Assembly: GCF_021462225.1 (NCBI RefSeq)
Contig: NC_061812.1
Coordinates: 36,195,175 to 36,259,174, forward strand
From: Girardinichthys multiradiatus
Lineage: Eukaryota > Chordata > Actinopteri > Cyprinodontiformes > Goodeidae
Direction: 5' to 3'
DNA: 64,000 nucleotides
This document shows positions 23,769 through 38,945 of the stretch, piece by piece; position 1 is the stretch's first letter; each line of letters begins with the position of its first letter. Made by a program: the position numbers and the translations under genes. The notes under the pieces are model-generated. The model ran no database searches. It saw only the letters and a program-made list of their open reading frames with translations, and was not told the DNA's origin.

Positions 23769-26700
23769 TACTTCAGGTGTACATCTTTGTTTTCATGTGT
23801 TTTTTTCTGCATTCAGTCAGTACAGATTTTTCACTCTTAGTAAGTATGTGGGAGTGAGAGAACATCACATCACCCACCTGGGCTCAGCTTGAAGCTAAAA
23901 GAGATCTATTTCTGAAAACAAATCCTTGATTCATTGGCTTAGCCTAATAAACATATTTCACAGTATTGCCTACTTCTTTCTCCTTTTCCCTTCTTAAACC
24001 CTCTCTTCTGTATCACTTTGCTCAGTTCTTCTGTTCTCAGTGCTCAAAGTGCCTGTCACTCTTCTAACTCTGTTCTGGCCTTTTCTATATTTAATCAACA
24101 AGGATTGTTGAATTAGTGATTATTGAATGGAAATGTGCAGGCCAGAACAGTGATGTGTGATCATGACAGAGAAGCTGCCATTTATCTTTCTGAAGCTTTA
24201 GTCCTGCCTTTTAATGAAGAACAGAATTTGAAAAGAGCAGATAAGAGGATATGATTGTCAAAAATATGGTGCAGAGGGGTTTCCACTGTACATACAGCCA
24301 TGATACATTCATGCTTGTTTCTTCAGAAATATTTAGTTTTTGCATTCATTTTGTCTTTATGTCCCTCCTGCTTTTTTCCAATATTATTTGGGGCTCTATC
24401 CACACTGGCAAAATACATTTTCCAGTATAGGGCTGTAAGAAGTGCAATATTTCTCTCTTGCATAAGACCACTGCATTGAGGTATTTGCACAGATTTAGTA
24501 GGAGAAAATTAGGGCAAAATAAATGCATCAAAAAGGTTCCATCTCAGTTCAGATTTTGCCCTGCATAGTATAATGTAATCGGAAATGTGTTTTGATGACT
24601 AGCCTATTGCAACGTCAGTCCATTATAACATCTTTTCAGTATTTTACTTCTGCTGGTCCCAATTTTAGTAAAGTTAAAAACTGAGAAAGTAACAGCTGAT
24701 TACAGTGTGAAAACAAGATTTCTTTGAAATCCTTGCTTTTGGTGAGTTAAATTAGATGACTGATACCATCCTTTGATATAAAAGCAGAAGTACTGAACTA
24801 TTTGAGACGCAATCGACTCCTGTCAGCTTTGTGGTTGCAGACAGACATAGCTAATAATCATAATAGAAACTTTAATGCAGCTGCAGTTTTGTAGATTTTC
24901 ATAAGCTGGGCCACTTTCAAGGTAATTTGCTCAAACTGGGAGTTTACAAAGTTTCTCCACATTTCTTCTCTTTTGTGACGTTTCTGATTACGCAAAGATC
25001 AATGTGCTTGAACAAGTCTTGTTCTTGGCTGTTGTTTTTCAGAAGCTATCAATCACAATCAGTCTCTCCATTATTCACCTTACAGAAAATTTCACTGACA
25101 TAGCACTAACAAAGGTATACCAAGTACCACCAGTGGCACTTGTACCACGGTTTTAGAACCATGAGTGTAGAACAAAGGTTCCTATTGCTTAACTCCTTCC
25201 AGAAAAGTTGTCTTGTTCCTGCTCTCTCGTACCTGCACAATAAACATTCATCTACACTAACCAGCTAATTAGCATAGAGGTCAAACAACTAGCATGTCCA
25301 CCCAAAGGTGATGAAATCCACCCACAACTGCTTCTAATCAAGATGCTGTTTTAGCTTTTGTCTGGTAAAGACAGTTCTTTTTGAAGAGTATTCTGGTTGC
25401 CTGACAACCATGCAAGCAAAAGTATTAAATCTACTAACCAGAAATGTAAGAATGCTGTTTGTCCAATGGCTCAGCATCTCAAAGCGCTCCTTTAGGTTTT
25501 GGATTGGACTCCTCTTGAGCCGTGGTTTTTAATTTTGAAGGCAAAATAATGATTTGAGTCTTGCAAATACAACAGGCTAATCACCAAATGTTAATTCCAG
25601 GGCTGCTTCAGTAACAACAAAAATCTAAATTTAAAATTGTTTTTTGTAATATACTGTGTTTTCTTTTGTGGCAATAACGGTTCTCGAACAGTATTGTGAG
25701 TGGAACCTAACCTCACCAGAAAGCGGGTAAATGTGTGTTTACATTGGCCAAGAATTTCACCATATTTGATCATAGGAGTGCAGCATTTTCTCTCAGAGTG
25801 CCTTCACATGTTTGCTCGTGCTTCTATTTGTGTCTATATTTGCATTTGCATATGCTGTGTGGTATCTTTCATGTGCAAAGGGCTTTTAAGCTGGCACTCA
25901 CAAGTCTTCCCTTCTTTTTCTCTCTCTCTTACATGCATTTTTACACACTTGCAGTCCAGCGATATGGAGCTCATAAATACTCCTGCAGCAATTGTTAGAA
26001 ACCAACTTGTTGTCTCTGTAGCTGCGATGGCTGGGAAAGAAGGCAGAAGTTATACAGCCATGCAAGCGAAAGCAGTCTGCCGGTTTTGAACATGACAGCT
26101 TCTACGCTAGTTTTTGTTTTATTTTTTTCTGAGTTTTTATTATTATTAATTAGATAAGTGAAAACGCAAAAAATGCAGCCCATGGAACACCAGCCCCAGC
26201 TATGATTAATGTTCACCTCTGAAATGAGAAAAGTAGAATTTATGGCTTTCTCAACTGGCCTAATCTTTACTATATGCTGCAAAGCCAGAGCAATGCAGTA
26301 AGTTTAAACTAAGAGGGAGAACGAGGCTGAAAATTGTCCTCCACACTTTCTCTAGTTAGTTTTTTTCCTTGTTTCTCTCACTTACTAACCAACTCTATCA
26401 CATTTTGTCCTTGTGGATTTTCTCTCCTCCTGGAAGCTTGCATGCACAGGAGTTTGCACGCACACAAACACCCGGATGCTTCCAAATGACACACACGCAG
26501 GTGCGCTATGCACACAAACCCGCACTTGCACATAAAGTGAGATATGCCCAGCCCCTCAGCGACACCTTCACTTCTCTCGCACCAATTTTCTCACACTTTT
26601 CATTCTCTGTGTCTTCTCCTTTCTCCCCATCGCTCCTCCACTCTGCACCTCCGCCCTCCTCATATAGATCCAGTCTTTTTATAGTCCACGCTACAGTCCC

Positions 26701-26794
26701 TATGGCAACATCAGAGTTGTTGATCGCCAAGGTGCTGCACATCGAATCGTGTAACCATCACAGGAGGCGTGCATCTGTGTGTGTGTGTGTGTGT

Positions 26795-26837
<43 letters not shown>

Positions 26838-27564
26838 TGTGCCAGCTTTGATTCCTGCCGTGTCACTCTGCTCTCTTTGCAATGCTTCTCTTGATGATGA
26901 ATCAAGCTGTAGTGTGAGAACCTGTGGTCAGAACATACAAAAGAGTTTTGGAGTCGGGCGTGTCGTTGTGTGTCATGAAACGACTAATTAATCATTTATA
27001 GACGCTCGAAATGAAATATTTGACAAGCATAAATCCTCTGTGCTTCTGTGTGACAGAATCATTTGGGGTGCAGATGATGTGGGTTTTTATCAGGTTATAT
27101 TGTGGCAACAGAATTCCAAAGTGTTCTATTAAAGTCCAAGTAGGAAACCATGTCTTTTTTCATTTCCGGTTTGTTTTTTAATGCATCACCTTATGATTTT
27201 CACTAGAGGTGTAATAGTCCATCCAGCTTACAAGCCAGGACGACAATATCAGGTTCACAAGAACAAGAAAAGATTTTAGAAATATTTTTGAAGAAAAAAA
27301 AATCTCCACTTTTTGTTTTCTGGGATAGATTTACAGATTGTCTTTTATCAAATTCTGTCATCAGTGTAGAATAATCCGATCCAGGTTTTACAAATCCCTA
27401 TATTGTGGTGTTTATGCTTCTCTGACAGGTCAGGGATAAAGCTGTGGAGAAAGGTGATTCTAATGCCAAAAAGTATAGAAAATATAATCTTTTTGTGTTG
27501 TCATAAATAGAATGAAGGTTTCAAATATCTCCCTCTATGCCTTAAATTAAATGTGTTAAAATTC
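23769..27564. other. Intron-like sequence with TG microsatellite
   Basis: No exon recognised. A TG repeat occupies about 26777-26837, with CA/CG-rich sequence before it at 26440-26560. A short Tc1-like snippet (gtcagggataaagctgtgg) occurs at about 27428. Confidence 0.45.
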
Positions 27565-27995
27565 AGGCCCATGGGCCAAAGTTGGCCTGCACTGTAATTA
27601 TGTTTAGCCTGTGAGATAATTTCAAATGTCTATTATAGCTTGCCTGCAGGTAGACAGCATGTGTACATCTAATATTACAAATCCCAGAATGCTTTCCTGG
27701 TGCTATCAGTCAGGTAGCATGTCAGTCAAGACCCATAAGTCCACCTCCATTGTTGACATTCAATAGTAACCTCCTTCTACTACCAGTCACATCGGGCCAC
27801 TATGACTAACGATGACAAAGCTTTCTGGATAGATGGGAAGCAGTACAACTGTTGACATCTGTTGTCCGGAGCCAACATTGCTGTAACGATAGAATATAAT
27901 ATATAAAACTATTTTCAAAAAATATGAATGCTGGCCTGCAACTTTGTCCAAGTCTTTGATGTTGTTCCACTTTGTATCTGAGTTTGACACCCCTA
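27565..27995 (-). mobile_element. hAT-type non-autonomous element, one end clear
   Basis: The right end, read on the minus strand, begins TAGGGGTGTCAAACTCAGAT, matching the CAGGGGTGTCAAACTC type of hAT terminal repeat. The left side has ggcccatgggccaaagttgg cc (split), typical of the sub-terminal part, but the exact left end is eroded. No coding sequence. Confidence 0.55.
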
Positions 27996-28326
27996 CCTTA
28001 AATAATCTCTGTTCAGTGTAGGATTAGTTTAGTTCAGTTTTAGCAAATAAAAAAATATTTGTGTATTTTGAACTAGAAGATGTTCCAATGCTATCTGCAT
28101 AAAAAAAAAAGCACAGATAGAAAACTCTGAAGCTGATGCCAACTTTAGCGTTGTTAGCGACTAACAGCCAGCTAGTTGAGGTGTTCTCACAGTGCTTACA
28201 AATTGTTTGTATCTTGTCACTCTGTTGGTCTTTCTTTTTCGTACAGAGCATTTTAAATGTTACCACACAAGATGTTAAAGTGGTGGAGACATATTTAATG
28301 ATTTTGTTACCAAATATTGATGGTTA

Positions 28327-30770
28327 CCCAGACGACACACATCAGGGATAAAGATGTGGAGACGTTTAACACAGGGTTAGGTTATAAAACAATGTCTGGA
28401 AATTTGAACATCACGCAAAACACTGAGGGTATGATCTACTAAAGGTTTGCGTGTATAAAAACACGTGCAAACTTGATAGTGCGCCCCCAGCTGATCTACT
28501 AACCAGGTGCACCGAGGATTGCGTCTGTGAAATGAGCAGGATAGCAGGCGTAATCCATTTAGCATGTTTGCCTTCATGAATACAGTATGCAGAATATATA
28601 CTGATTATCAGAATGTGCAAAATACTGGGAGGAGAATATACAATTTTATCATTTAGCAAACACAGTGTGATTTATCAAACATTAAGTGGATTGCGGTCGC
28701 TGTTTTTTTCATCCAGTTTTAGTAAGTTAAAAGGCAAATGCAAGCTGGCACAGCGCTACCAACACGTCTACAGTCATTGTGACAAGAAGGAGGCATAGGT
28801 ACAATGACAGATGATGGAGAAAGAAAAGCTTCTGTCAGAAATAAAAATAGTAGAGGCATATCATCTATCCAGTAAGGCCATTTGTGAGGGCTGATTTGGA
28901 GCCAGTCATAAATAGAAGCTATACCATATCTCCTATGGTAAAACTCCTTTTAACGCTGCCTGTTCTTGTGTCTGAATATTTCCAGCATACCATCACTTTA
29001 TGACACAACACTGTTATCTGGATTGCACTGGAAGAGCATCTCTTTAATAGCCCAGAAAGGTGCGGCATAAAAAAGTGGTCTGCTGCATGTTCCACAACAT
29101 AATAATGCCATAAATGTAGGACAGAACAATGCAGCGGGACTGCAGACACGGGCCAATTTGATTTAAAGCCATTTTTCATGAGCCATTTCAGGTATGCGTT
29201 TTATTTAAATTCTTTTTTGCAATTAAACCAAAACAAAAAACACCATGACTGAACGTAAATATTGTAGCATGTTTTGAAACAAACCAAATTGAACATTAAC
29301 AGCCACTAGAGAACATGAAACCATTAAGGAGCCTGCAAAGAGACATTGAAGGACAAAAAAAGAAAAAAAAACGGTCTTGCACGCACCTAAAGGTACCTGG
29401 TGCACACAAGTATCTGGTACGTGTCTGAAAGCTTTTATTTCCTTTATTGTCCTTTCCAATATACCTTCTGAGATTCCAGAAACATGGACCTGTCTGTCTC
29501 ATGTGGGTCAGAGAAGTGTGGGGCTGCAGCCGTTTGGCACCGCCCTCCACAAAGGAGGGAGAAGCAAGTCGAGAACTGTGGGCCGGTACCAGGCCTGTGC
29601 ACTTACATAAATGCCCATCAAATTTTAAAACAACTTTGGAATTGATGGCAGAGTCATTTTTAATTTTAGATTTTGATGAATGAAAAAAAGGATTGGGCTC
29701 AGGCAAAAAAGTCCCTTTTCTCATCCAGGGTAAAAGGGCAGGTGCTTGAGCACTACTAGGGGTCTATCTGCGCACATGCCTAAATCTGTCCAAACTCTCC
29801 ATGCTGACAGCCAGTAGCACGCGCTCCTTATTTAAATAGAGTGATCCGCGCCGCTTTTGCACATGTTGAGAATTACACAAGCAACCTTAGTAGATCACCC
29901 ATAACATGAGCCCTAATAGCATGTCCACTTTTTTTTTTCACAAGTAGATCAGATCCTGGAAGTATGGCACAACTGCAAACTCTCCAATACATGGCTGTCC
30001 ATGTAAACTGACAAGCCAGACAAGGAGAGCATTATTAGAAAAGCAGCCAAGAGGCCCATGGAAACCCTGGAGGAGCTGCACACCGATTGACTGTGGAAGA
30101 ATATGGTAATAGGACAACTTTTAGTTGTGCACCCTACAAATCTGGCCTTTATGAAACGTTGGCAAGAAGAAAGTCACTTTTGAAAGAAATCCTTTAGAAT
30201 TTCCATTTAAAGTTTACCACTGGCCACGCAGGGGACACAGCAGACATGTGGAATAAAGTGCTCTACTGAGGTGAGACCAAAGGGTAACTTTTTGACTTAC
30301 ATGCAACACTGCATACCAGCTTGAACACACCATTTCCTCTGTGATACATGGTGGTACCAGCATCATGTTGTGGGGATGCTTTTCTTCAGCAGGGACAGGG
30401 CATCTGGTCATAGCGGATCTGAAGATGAACTGAGCTAAATACAGAGTAATCCGTGAAAATTTGAGACTAAGGCTGAGAATCCATCTGATTCTGTGGCAGG
30501 ACTTGAAAATTGGTATAAAAACTGATAGAGACATGTTCCAAAAAAATCAAAGCTGTAATTGGCAGGACAGGGGGTATTGAGCCAAGGGATCTGAATATGA
30601 ATTTGTGCCACAATTTTTACTTTTTTATTTATTAAAAAAATGTTTTCGCTCTACTTCATGATTATGCACAACTTTCTGTTGGTCTGTCAGATAAAGTCCC
30701 AATAAAATACATTGACGTCTGTAACTGTAACATGACAAAATGGGAAAAACTTCAAGGGTTAGGAATACTG
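28327..30770 (+). mobile_element. Old Tc1-type element interrupted by another transposon
   Basis: The N-terminal remnant gtcagggataaagatgtgg to aaaacactg (about 28327-28424) and the rest, from aagtatggcacaactgcaa (about 29960) through tcatgttgtggggatgctt to the 3' end near 30770, are in the correct order of one Tc1 element. Between them lies about 1.5 kb of foreign DNA. All frames are broken. Confidence 0.75.
28426..29906 (-). mobile_element. Harbinger-like DNA transposon, inserted in the old Tc1 element
   Basis: The ends are inverted: left gggtatgatctactaaaggt and right, read backwards, gggtgatctactaaggttgc. The middle, on the minus strand at about 28920-29080, has a weak match to the Harbinger transposase helix-turn-helix region (KYSDTRTGSVKRSFTIGDMV compares with the ATGSFQ...IGD pattern). 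Frames are broken. The terminal repeats are well supported; the superfamily is uncertain. Confidence 0.45.
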
Positions 30771-33700
30771 AAGCAAAGCAGAGCAAATATTGTTAAGAGC
30801 TCCGGATAGGGAGATGAGGGCTTTAAGCTGTACACTACTTCAACAGACTATATGTGAATATAGAGCTTTGTGAGACAGACTCCATTTTCACAACAAAATA
30901 TTGTGTTTTATCACGACATCTCATTACATGTTACACCAATAGTTTTCACAGTCATTCACTGCTTTTAACAGCAAATTCACACAGCAGGAAATAATATGTA
31001 AAACAAGAATCAAAAGGAAAAAGAATGAGCACATTTTAGAAAATACGAACCTCTCATTCAAAAGCGCACCAGAAGCGATCCCACCGTAATTCATGCACTC
31101 AGGCTGCACGCCAGTAAAAGAAAGAGAAAACAGGAGGAGATAAAGAAAGAGGTGGGCTGGTGTGAAATGGATCAAACAATGAATGTGAGAAAAGCTTTGC
31201 TGTTCTCAACCCAACTGCAGGCAAATAAGAAAAGGCACGGAGGAGGCACGGGGGTGTGTGATAATGCGCAGCTTTTTAAAAATGTCTCTGTTTTTGTAAC
31301 TTTCTGTGGTGTCTACCCCCAAGAAAGTTGAAGTATTTTTTGAAGGCATATCTGTGTGCATAAGAAAAGATGTTCACACTAATCAGAAAAGACTTTCAGG
31401 AGGAATCCGTGCGGGAAAGCTGGCTAAAGAAGCTCCTTTATTCTAAATGCTACTGTATTTTTGTCTGTGTGAGCGGCTGTTTTTCATTCTCCTCCTTTAT
31501 TTTCCGTGTGTGCCTGAACAGCGCCCACATTATTAAGGAAATGAAGGATGATCAGAGGTTCGGACAGAGCGGCTCACCTCCTTTTGTGTGTTTTCCTTTC
31601 ATCTGACTTTGTGGAGACATCGTGATCTTGGCAGACATGAGTGGGGCAGCAGCATCATAGAGTGAACGGCAGAAAAAAATCAAGCCAACAAAAAGATACC
31701 TTTTTCAGTCTAATAGTGGCTTTGACAACAATTTTAGTATTAGAATAGAAAAAAGACTTCAAACCAACATAATTAAAATGCAACATGATACTAATACATA
31801 GATTTTCACAGTTAGATACTTTTTTTTGTAGAATCAGTTGATGTGACAAACAACATAACAAGCCCTTGAGCACATTTATATGCCTGCTTTGTTTCTGCAG
31901 AGAAAAGCCTGCTGCAGTGTTGCATTATGCAGCACTTTGAATGGAAGAAAATACTTTAAAATGAGAGCAAGTGTCTCATGTGTAATAATGCATTGGCTTA
32001 ACTGTATGGGTGGGTTACTGGCATTAAGCTATGCCAGAATTTTAAAAACTCAGGTTTCAAATCGCTAAACTTTTTAACTGTACCATTGCTGTGTTTTGAA
32101 ATCCTTTGAATGAGAAATACTCCTTTTCGAACATATCAGGACAACTGTTACTACAAAATATGTGTATCAAACATTCTCTGTTCTTGAGTTTTTAAATATG
32201 TCTGTAATTGTATTCCACTATCATTTTTGAAATAAATGTTTTTTAATTGAAATTGAACTGAATTGAGATGGTAGAAAAGTGCCGGAATGACCAGAGGTTT
32301 CTAAGGCTGTATCCCCCATGCAATAGAGCAATGCTACCCCTATTCCACCTGTCAGTCCACATGGTTGACTAAAAAAAAGGTTAAAAAACGTTCCCCTTTG
32401 CTAACAATATAAACAACTTTGACTGTATGGAAGTATTTTTGCTCACAAAAAATACAGACAGTCACAGTGGAGGAACCTAAGAAGCAACACCTACCACTCC
32501 CTATTAAAATAATTCTGTTTTAAAACTGTTGGCAAGCTGTGAGTGGCATATCTGTTCAGCCACTAAATGCATGCTCTGTCTAAGGAAATGAACTTACTCT
32601 ATGCTAAAGAGCAGAATCAGAAATAGAGACAATATTTTCATCAATAAGCACTTGAAAACTACTGGCAGGTGTTTATTGTACATTTATAGCAGCATTAAGC
32701 TGATTCCACACTGTTTCCTATCTTGCTATGTATGCTGGTGTTTTAAAAGACACTTCGACGATTGGTCTGAAAGTGATGAAGTGAAGGAGATCATGTCCTG
32801 TCACATCTTTGAAGTACGTTTTGCTTTGCTGAATAGTGCATGTATTCTGAGATCAATGGTTTAGGATGTGAAGTGGGCTGCTTTTGGGTGATGATACATT
32901 TATTGTAGTTTATTATTTTTGTATGTATACATTAAAGGATCTACTGACCTTCAGGGAATGAAATTTCAATGCTCTGTGAATTCCCCATACTGGTCAGATA
33001 ATTATTAGTCAAATTAATCCGAAAATAGGTCATACCATCATGGTCACTTACATTTTTAAGCATCTAGCATGTCGAGGTGAGCAGAGAGTCTGTCTAGCTT
33101 AGTGTGAGATAAGGTAATAATATTATTAAAATTGTAATCATTGCTGCGATATTTGAGCTGCAGTTGCATTGATTCTGTAGCAGTAGCACACACGGATGGT
33201 ATACATAAGGTATGTGAGCTGCAGCAGAGTTTTAACAAAAATATGTGTGAGGCTGACCTATGCGCTGCTCAAACTGTGTATGCTACAGTTTTAAATGTGT
33301 TGTAATGCAATGCCAGAGTTTTATTTTCTTATTGCATTGTGTCTTCCCAAAACATTTAAATCAAAGTCAGACAGCAATAGTGTAACAGGGGCATACATTT
33401 TTATTTATTTTTTTTATTTTGAAAAAAAAAAGTAAAATGGTGGTATTTCTACTTAAGGGTATCATACTGAGGCAGTCTCAAATCAACCCATACCTAGTTG
33501 TAACCAGGCCTTTTGTAGTCTGTAAGTTGATTTCAAAATTCTTCAAAATGTTTTCCTTCCACTTAGGCTGGCTCCGGCACACCACTCAGTCCCAGCACAA
33601 ACAACTGGGCTAGCCCGCTGTGTTGTCAGAACATACTGCCTTCACTCTTGATGTGACGCAAAGCACATTGCACATCTTTGTTGCAATAAAAATAAAATAA

Positions 33701-36477
33701 AAATATTTTTTCTGCTTTATACTGCAGCATGTTTCACTCAGAAAGTAAGATTTAATGTTTTGTTGTATGTCAGCATGAAGAACAGTGAGGCAAGGTAGAG
33801 AAATACTCACTGCCGCTTGCCAAAATCAGTGATAAAACCTGAAGTGAACCAAACAGGTTTTAGGCTTTTATCAATTTATATTCCAAGTTGTGTTTGTTAT
33901 TTTTCTAGTTGCATTTTTAACTTTTAAAGCTTTGAATGGATTACGGTCAGTTTGTTTCTTTGCCAATTCAAAGCCCCATTCTGTACCTATGCAATACAGT
34001 TTAATCTCCACTTCCACTTCACACTATTGTGCTTAGCTATAGTGTATTGGTTTGTTTCTCTCGGTAATTAGGTATTTCAATGAATCATGGAGGTACATAA
34101 AAATGAGTACAAATAGTTAAATATCATGAGTATTTTAAATAGTCAGTTTACTGAGTTTACTCTCTTAAAATATGAGAGATCACAACCCCTGATCATTCCA
34201 AGATACGCTTGAGTAAACATTTTTAAATATTATTAACTGGAGTCACATCCCACATTTTTTATGGTAGATTATGAGCAGATTACAGAATGTTGCCAAAGGT
34301 TTTGCCAGAGGGGATACCAAACTTTCACTATGTAAATAAGAACTGTTGCAAAAAGTTGTCTACGAAAAAAATAGCAAAAATGCGATATGACAAAACAGCA
34401 AAATGACCAGCAACCACCTTTAAGATATACAGACATAAAAATAGGCAGACGACGACGGGAACACAGCGTTGGGAATACAGCCCAGCAAAATATCTTCCTG
34501 AGGCCAAGATAGTCAGGATTCAGTACAAATTATTGTACTGAATGGCTGACATTTGGAGAAAGAAGTACTTTTTTGTGTCTTATTCTAAAACATTTAAAAA
34601 ACATTGCTTGATATTTGTCAGTTATATTTGTACTTTGTTACTATAGGACTTCAAAATTGTTAGATAATATACATTTTGGGACCAAACATGTCCCTTCAGA
34701 CTGTGGTGCCAATCTACTGCTCATCTTAAAGCGGTATTAAGGGAGGTCTTTTTGTGTCAGATGCTGTAAAATGCTTCTGTGGCTAAAGGAGAAAAGTGTG
34801 CATGTACTTTAGTTAATGGAGATGTAGCTGTGAATTATTGTAAAATCAATGCTTTAAAACTATACTCTTTTCCTAGTAGTCAAGCCTGTTTCACACCTAC
34901 TAAATATTTTTAGTCTGTCAGCTAATCTTTTAGCTAAAGATTTCTTCTTCTCTTTAAACTGGAGCTCAGCTCTCCAAACGAATCTTGCAGGGTTATGACC
35001 ATATTCTTGTTCAGCTAATGTTTCTGTTGGCATGTCTCCACCCCAAAAGGAGTGTTTTGCATGCTGAGATGGTTTGGAAAGCAGCTCTAGGTTCACTGCC
35101 AGTGGTTGGTTCGACACGAGTGCTGGCATTCTGTTACACGTATGCCCGGCATTGTTCCTCCTGCAGAGAATTCAAACGTTTGCAGAGGCTTGTTTCAAGT
35201 GCTCGCTTTTAAATGCAGCTCTGTGAAAATATGTATAAAAAGAGACCACAGAAAACGAAAAAAAATTAAACATTTAAATTGGATGGAATAACATTAAGGC
35301 AGTTGGCATGTTTTCTAAAAAGGCTTTTAGCTGCAGAATGTAAAACAGAGAGAGTTTTGACAATGGTAAAGGTGGAATATTATGAGCAGCCTTCCTTGCT
35401 TCCCTGGGAGAGTTTCATGGAGTGCTTTCTCACTGTGATAATGAAATGACCTGGCCTGCACCGCTCTGCTCCCTCTCTCAAAAACACATCTGCGAGACGA
35501 GGGTGAAAATGAGAAAATCCTGCCTCCTCTCTCGAGTTTCGTAAAGCATACTTTCAATATTCTCTTTCTAGGAGAATGATGGCAGTTTGAGTGAGTGCGG
35601 ACTTCTATGTCCTTGTGAGCGCTCTGTGGTCCTCCGCCTGAGCGTGCATGTGTTATTTTGTGTGTGAGAGGCATGTGGATACTAAAACTGCCTCGAACAA
35701 CTTGTAATAAAGTGCATTTGAAGCATATTGGACATAACAGGCCAGAGTACAAAAATCCAGTTGGTTGAATTCCCATAGAGTTATCATTTTAACAGTGTTT
35801 TTGTAACTTAATTTCTGTAGCTTTCATGCAGTGAAATCAATACAATAAGCAGCAAAACTCAGATCAAAGGCTGCACTTTTGTCCTGTACTGGGGTTAAAT
35901 CTAATAAGGCAAAATGTAGAGCTGCTCTTCTGGGGCCTTGCTAGACTCTCAGGCCGTGCCAGGATGATTCAGAAGAGTGACTCACCAGTTTTGGTACAGC
36001 ACACCCAGCATGCAGACCATGTATTCCCAGCATTTTAGTTAACAGGGAATCTATAGCAGAGCTGAGGCAGAGCACTGTCATTGAGTTACATAATCAACGG
36101 AGGCAAAAATGTGTGCGAGTATGACAACGCCTTGTGCATTCATGGAGCTGCATCTCTGCTCGCGTGGCACGCCGAAGCCACTCTAACGCAAGGCTGCTGA
36201 GGTTGGACTTTCAGCAACTGTGAAACGATGGAGTCCATGTATGATATCACTGGTTTTCTCAGTGAAGAGTTGGCTGCATTAACAAAGACAAGGTGAACGA
36301 GGCAAGCTACAAGCCAGGTATAAGGGGGCTCGTTCTGCCAGATGAGCCAGTCAAGGCAGTGCACGTAGATTCAGAAGGCTCCATTTTCGATCTATTGTGT
36401 GGGCGCATATTTGTATCTTGGTGTAGGCTTTCCATGTTTGTGGCTTTCTGTCCAAGAAAAGTTATCAGTCAGTTTAA
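30771..36477. other. Intron-like sequence, no gene or named repeat
   Basis: AT-rich DNA over 5.7 kb. I found no exon, RNA gene or clear transposon. A segment at 35400-35660 is slightly more balanced. Confidence 0.4.
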
Positions 36478-37048
<571 letters not shown>

Positions 37049-38945
37049 CATTTAATATCAGATCAGTATCACATCACTGCTCCCATGCATGCTTGGTTGC
37101 ATTCATTTGTGATAGTGTTTGTTTGTGGACGGGCCAAGCTTATGAGCCAAAACAGGTGTGTCTAGTTATGTCAGCTCACCCAGTTATGCTTGTTTGTATG
37201 AGGAGATTCTGCATACATATGTATAAATGCATGGACCCCAGTGTCTTTTGTGTGTAATTTTATGCACATTTGGCATAAGATTTTAGAAAGCTTCTCCTGC
37301 TCAATGCTGCCATCTGGCTTTGGCAAGCACCAATGCAGATCTCCTCGAGGGAGCCATCCAGGCGAGTCAGCGTCTGCCTTTAACAACTGTTTTGGGATCG
37401 GCCGTCAACTGGGCTGGTGCTAACTCACCCCATTATGAGCAGGATGATAAAACTGACCTTGAAGCAGTTATGGGCCTTGGGATAATGGAAACCCACTGAT
37501 AGAGAGCCCATGAAACACCACTCGGGCTTTGGTGACAAAAGAAAATAATGGTTTAACCACATCGCCACGTTCTGAGCGGTATTTAAAATTTTATTAGCGG
37601 ACGTTTTGCACACTGGTGCTCAACTAGCAGTGACGAATTAAAGGATTCACCGACGTATCTATAATAACTGTAATTCTGCATTTTAGGAATGAAGACTTAT
37701 GGTTTTAATAAAACCAGAACTAACTTTATATTATTTTCTTTTAGTGTATTCTCCCACTGTGAAATTAAAATAATACAGTCATCTCCATCATGGACTGCAG
37801 GCTGAAATCTGCACTTGCATAAAATAAAAAAAATAAAAAAAACGAACAGTGGAGAAACACAAGTAGGTCAGATTGAGGCCATACCATTTGTATGGGTCAT
37901 GGTAAAATTGCTCATATGTATGCAGGTTTATAGTCCCCCTGGGAGCATTGGGCTGACCTTGTACCGTACTCTGATCTATGTCCTCATCTCCCCCCATGCC
38001 CTCTTTTCCTCATTCCTCCTTCTGTCTTTCTTTCCTTTTTTATCACCACATTTCCCTCTCCTCGAACACCTGCCTCACACACAATCCACCACTACCTAAT
38101 TCTTTAAATGTGTTCTCAGTTTGTCATTTATGACCCCCACTGATGACTTCTTTTACTTGCACGTTCTCGCTCTTTACCCATTTTTAACTCCCCTTGTCCA
38201 TTTTCCTTAAACCCACTCATCCATTTTTCCATATCAACAGTCAGTCTAATAAATAATGCATCACAGCACATTAAAAACATTAGTAGGGTTCTCTTGGCCG
38301 TCAAAGAAAGGGAGGAGACGAGGGAATGCTTTAAATAAGCATTGCGGAGTAAGATCAAATTTGATACGCACTGCAGAAGAAGGGTGAAGGTCCGTGCCAC
38401 AATATTCAGCCCCGCGCAGAAGAATTTTGCCTTTGGAAAAAGCTTACAGACTCATAACGATGATGATTTTATCTGTAAACTCAAAGGAAAGTTAATTAAC
38501 GGTTTGCAAAACAGATTCTGCATCGCAGTAAAAATTAAAAAAAACTACAACCTTTTTCTTTTACCTTTCATCCCTCAGATTTCACCATCCTCTCCTCTCC
38601 TATACTCTCCGCCTTTCCTCCTCCTCTCCCTCCATCCCTCCTGGCAGCGTGGCGATTGGCATTATTAAAAATTGATTGGCGGAGAGCGTTTAGCAGGGTG
38701 GCGAGGCGGAGAGGGAAATTTTGACAGGCAGGAGTGAAATGAAAGGAGAGCCTCGGCGGACATAGTGTGGAAAGGTCTCGGTGGGGGACAGAGAGTGTGT
38801 AGATGTGTGTGTATGTAACTACTAAAAGAAGATTGGCCTGGACATTTTGTAGTGAGAACCAGCAGTTTGAAAACTAAAGCATGAGGAGTTTATACTGCAG
38901 CTCCTTGCTCGTACCTCTTTAACTTTTTCTACTGGCGCCGGAATA

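Noticed and set aside
26369..26851. 160-residue open frame
   Set aside because: Low-complexity translation that runs into a TG microsatellite; no domain or splice support.
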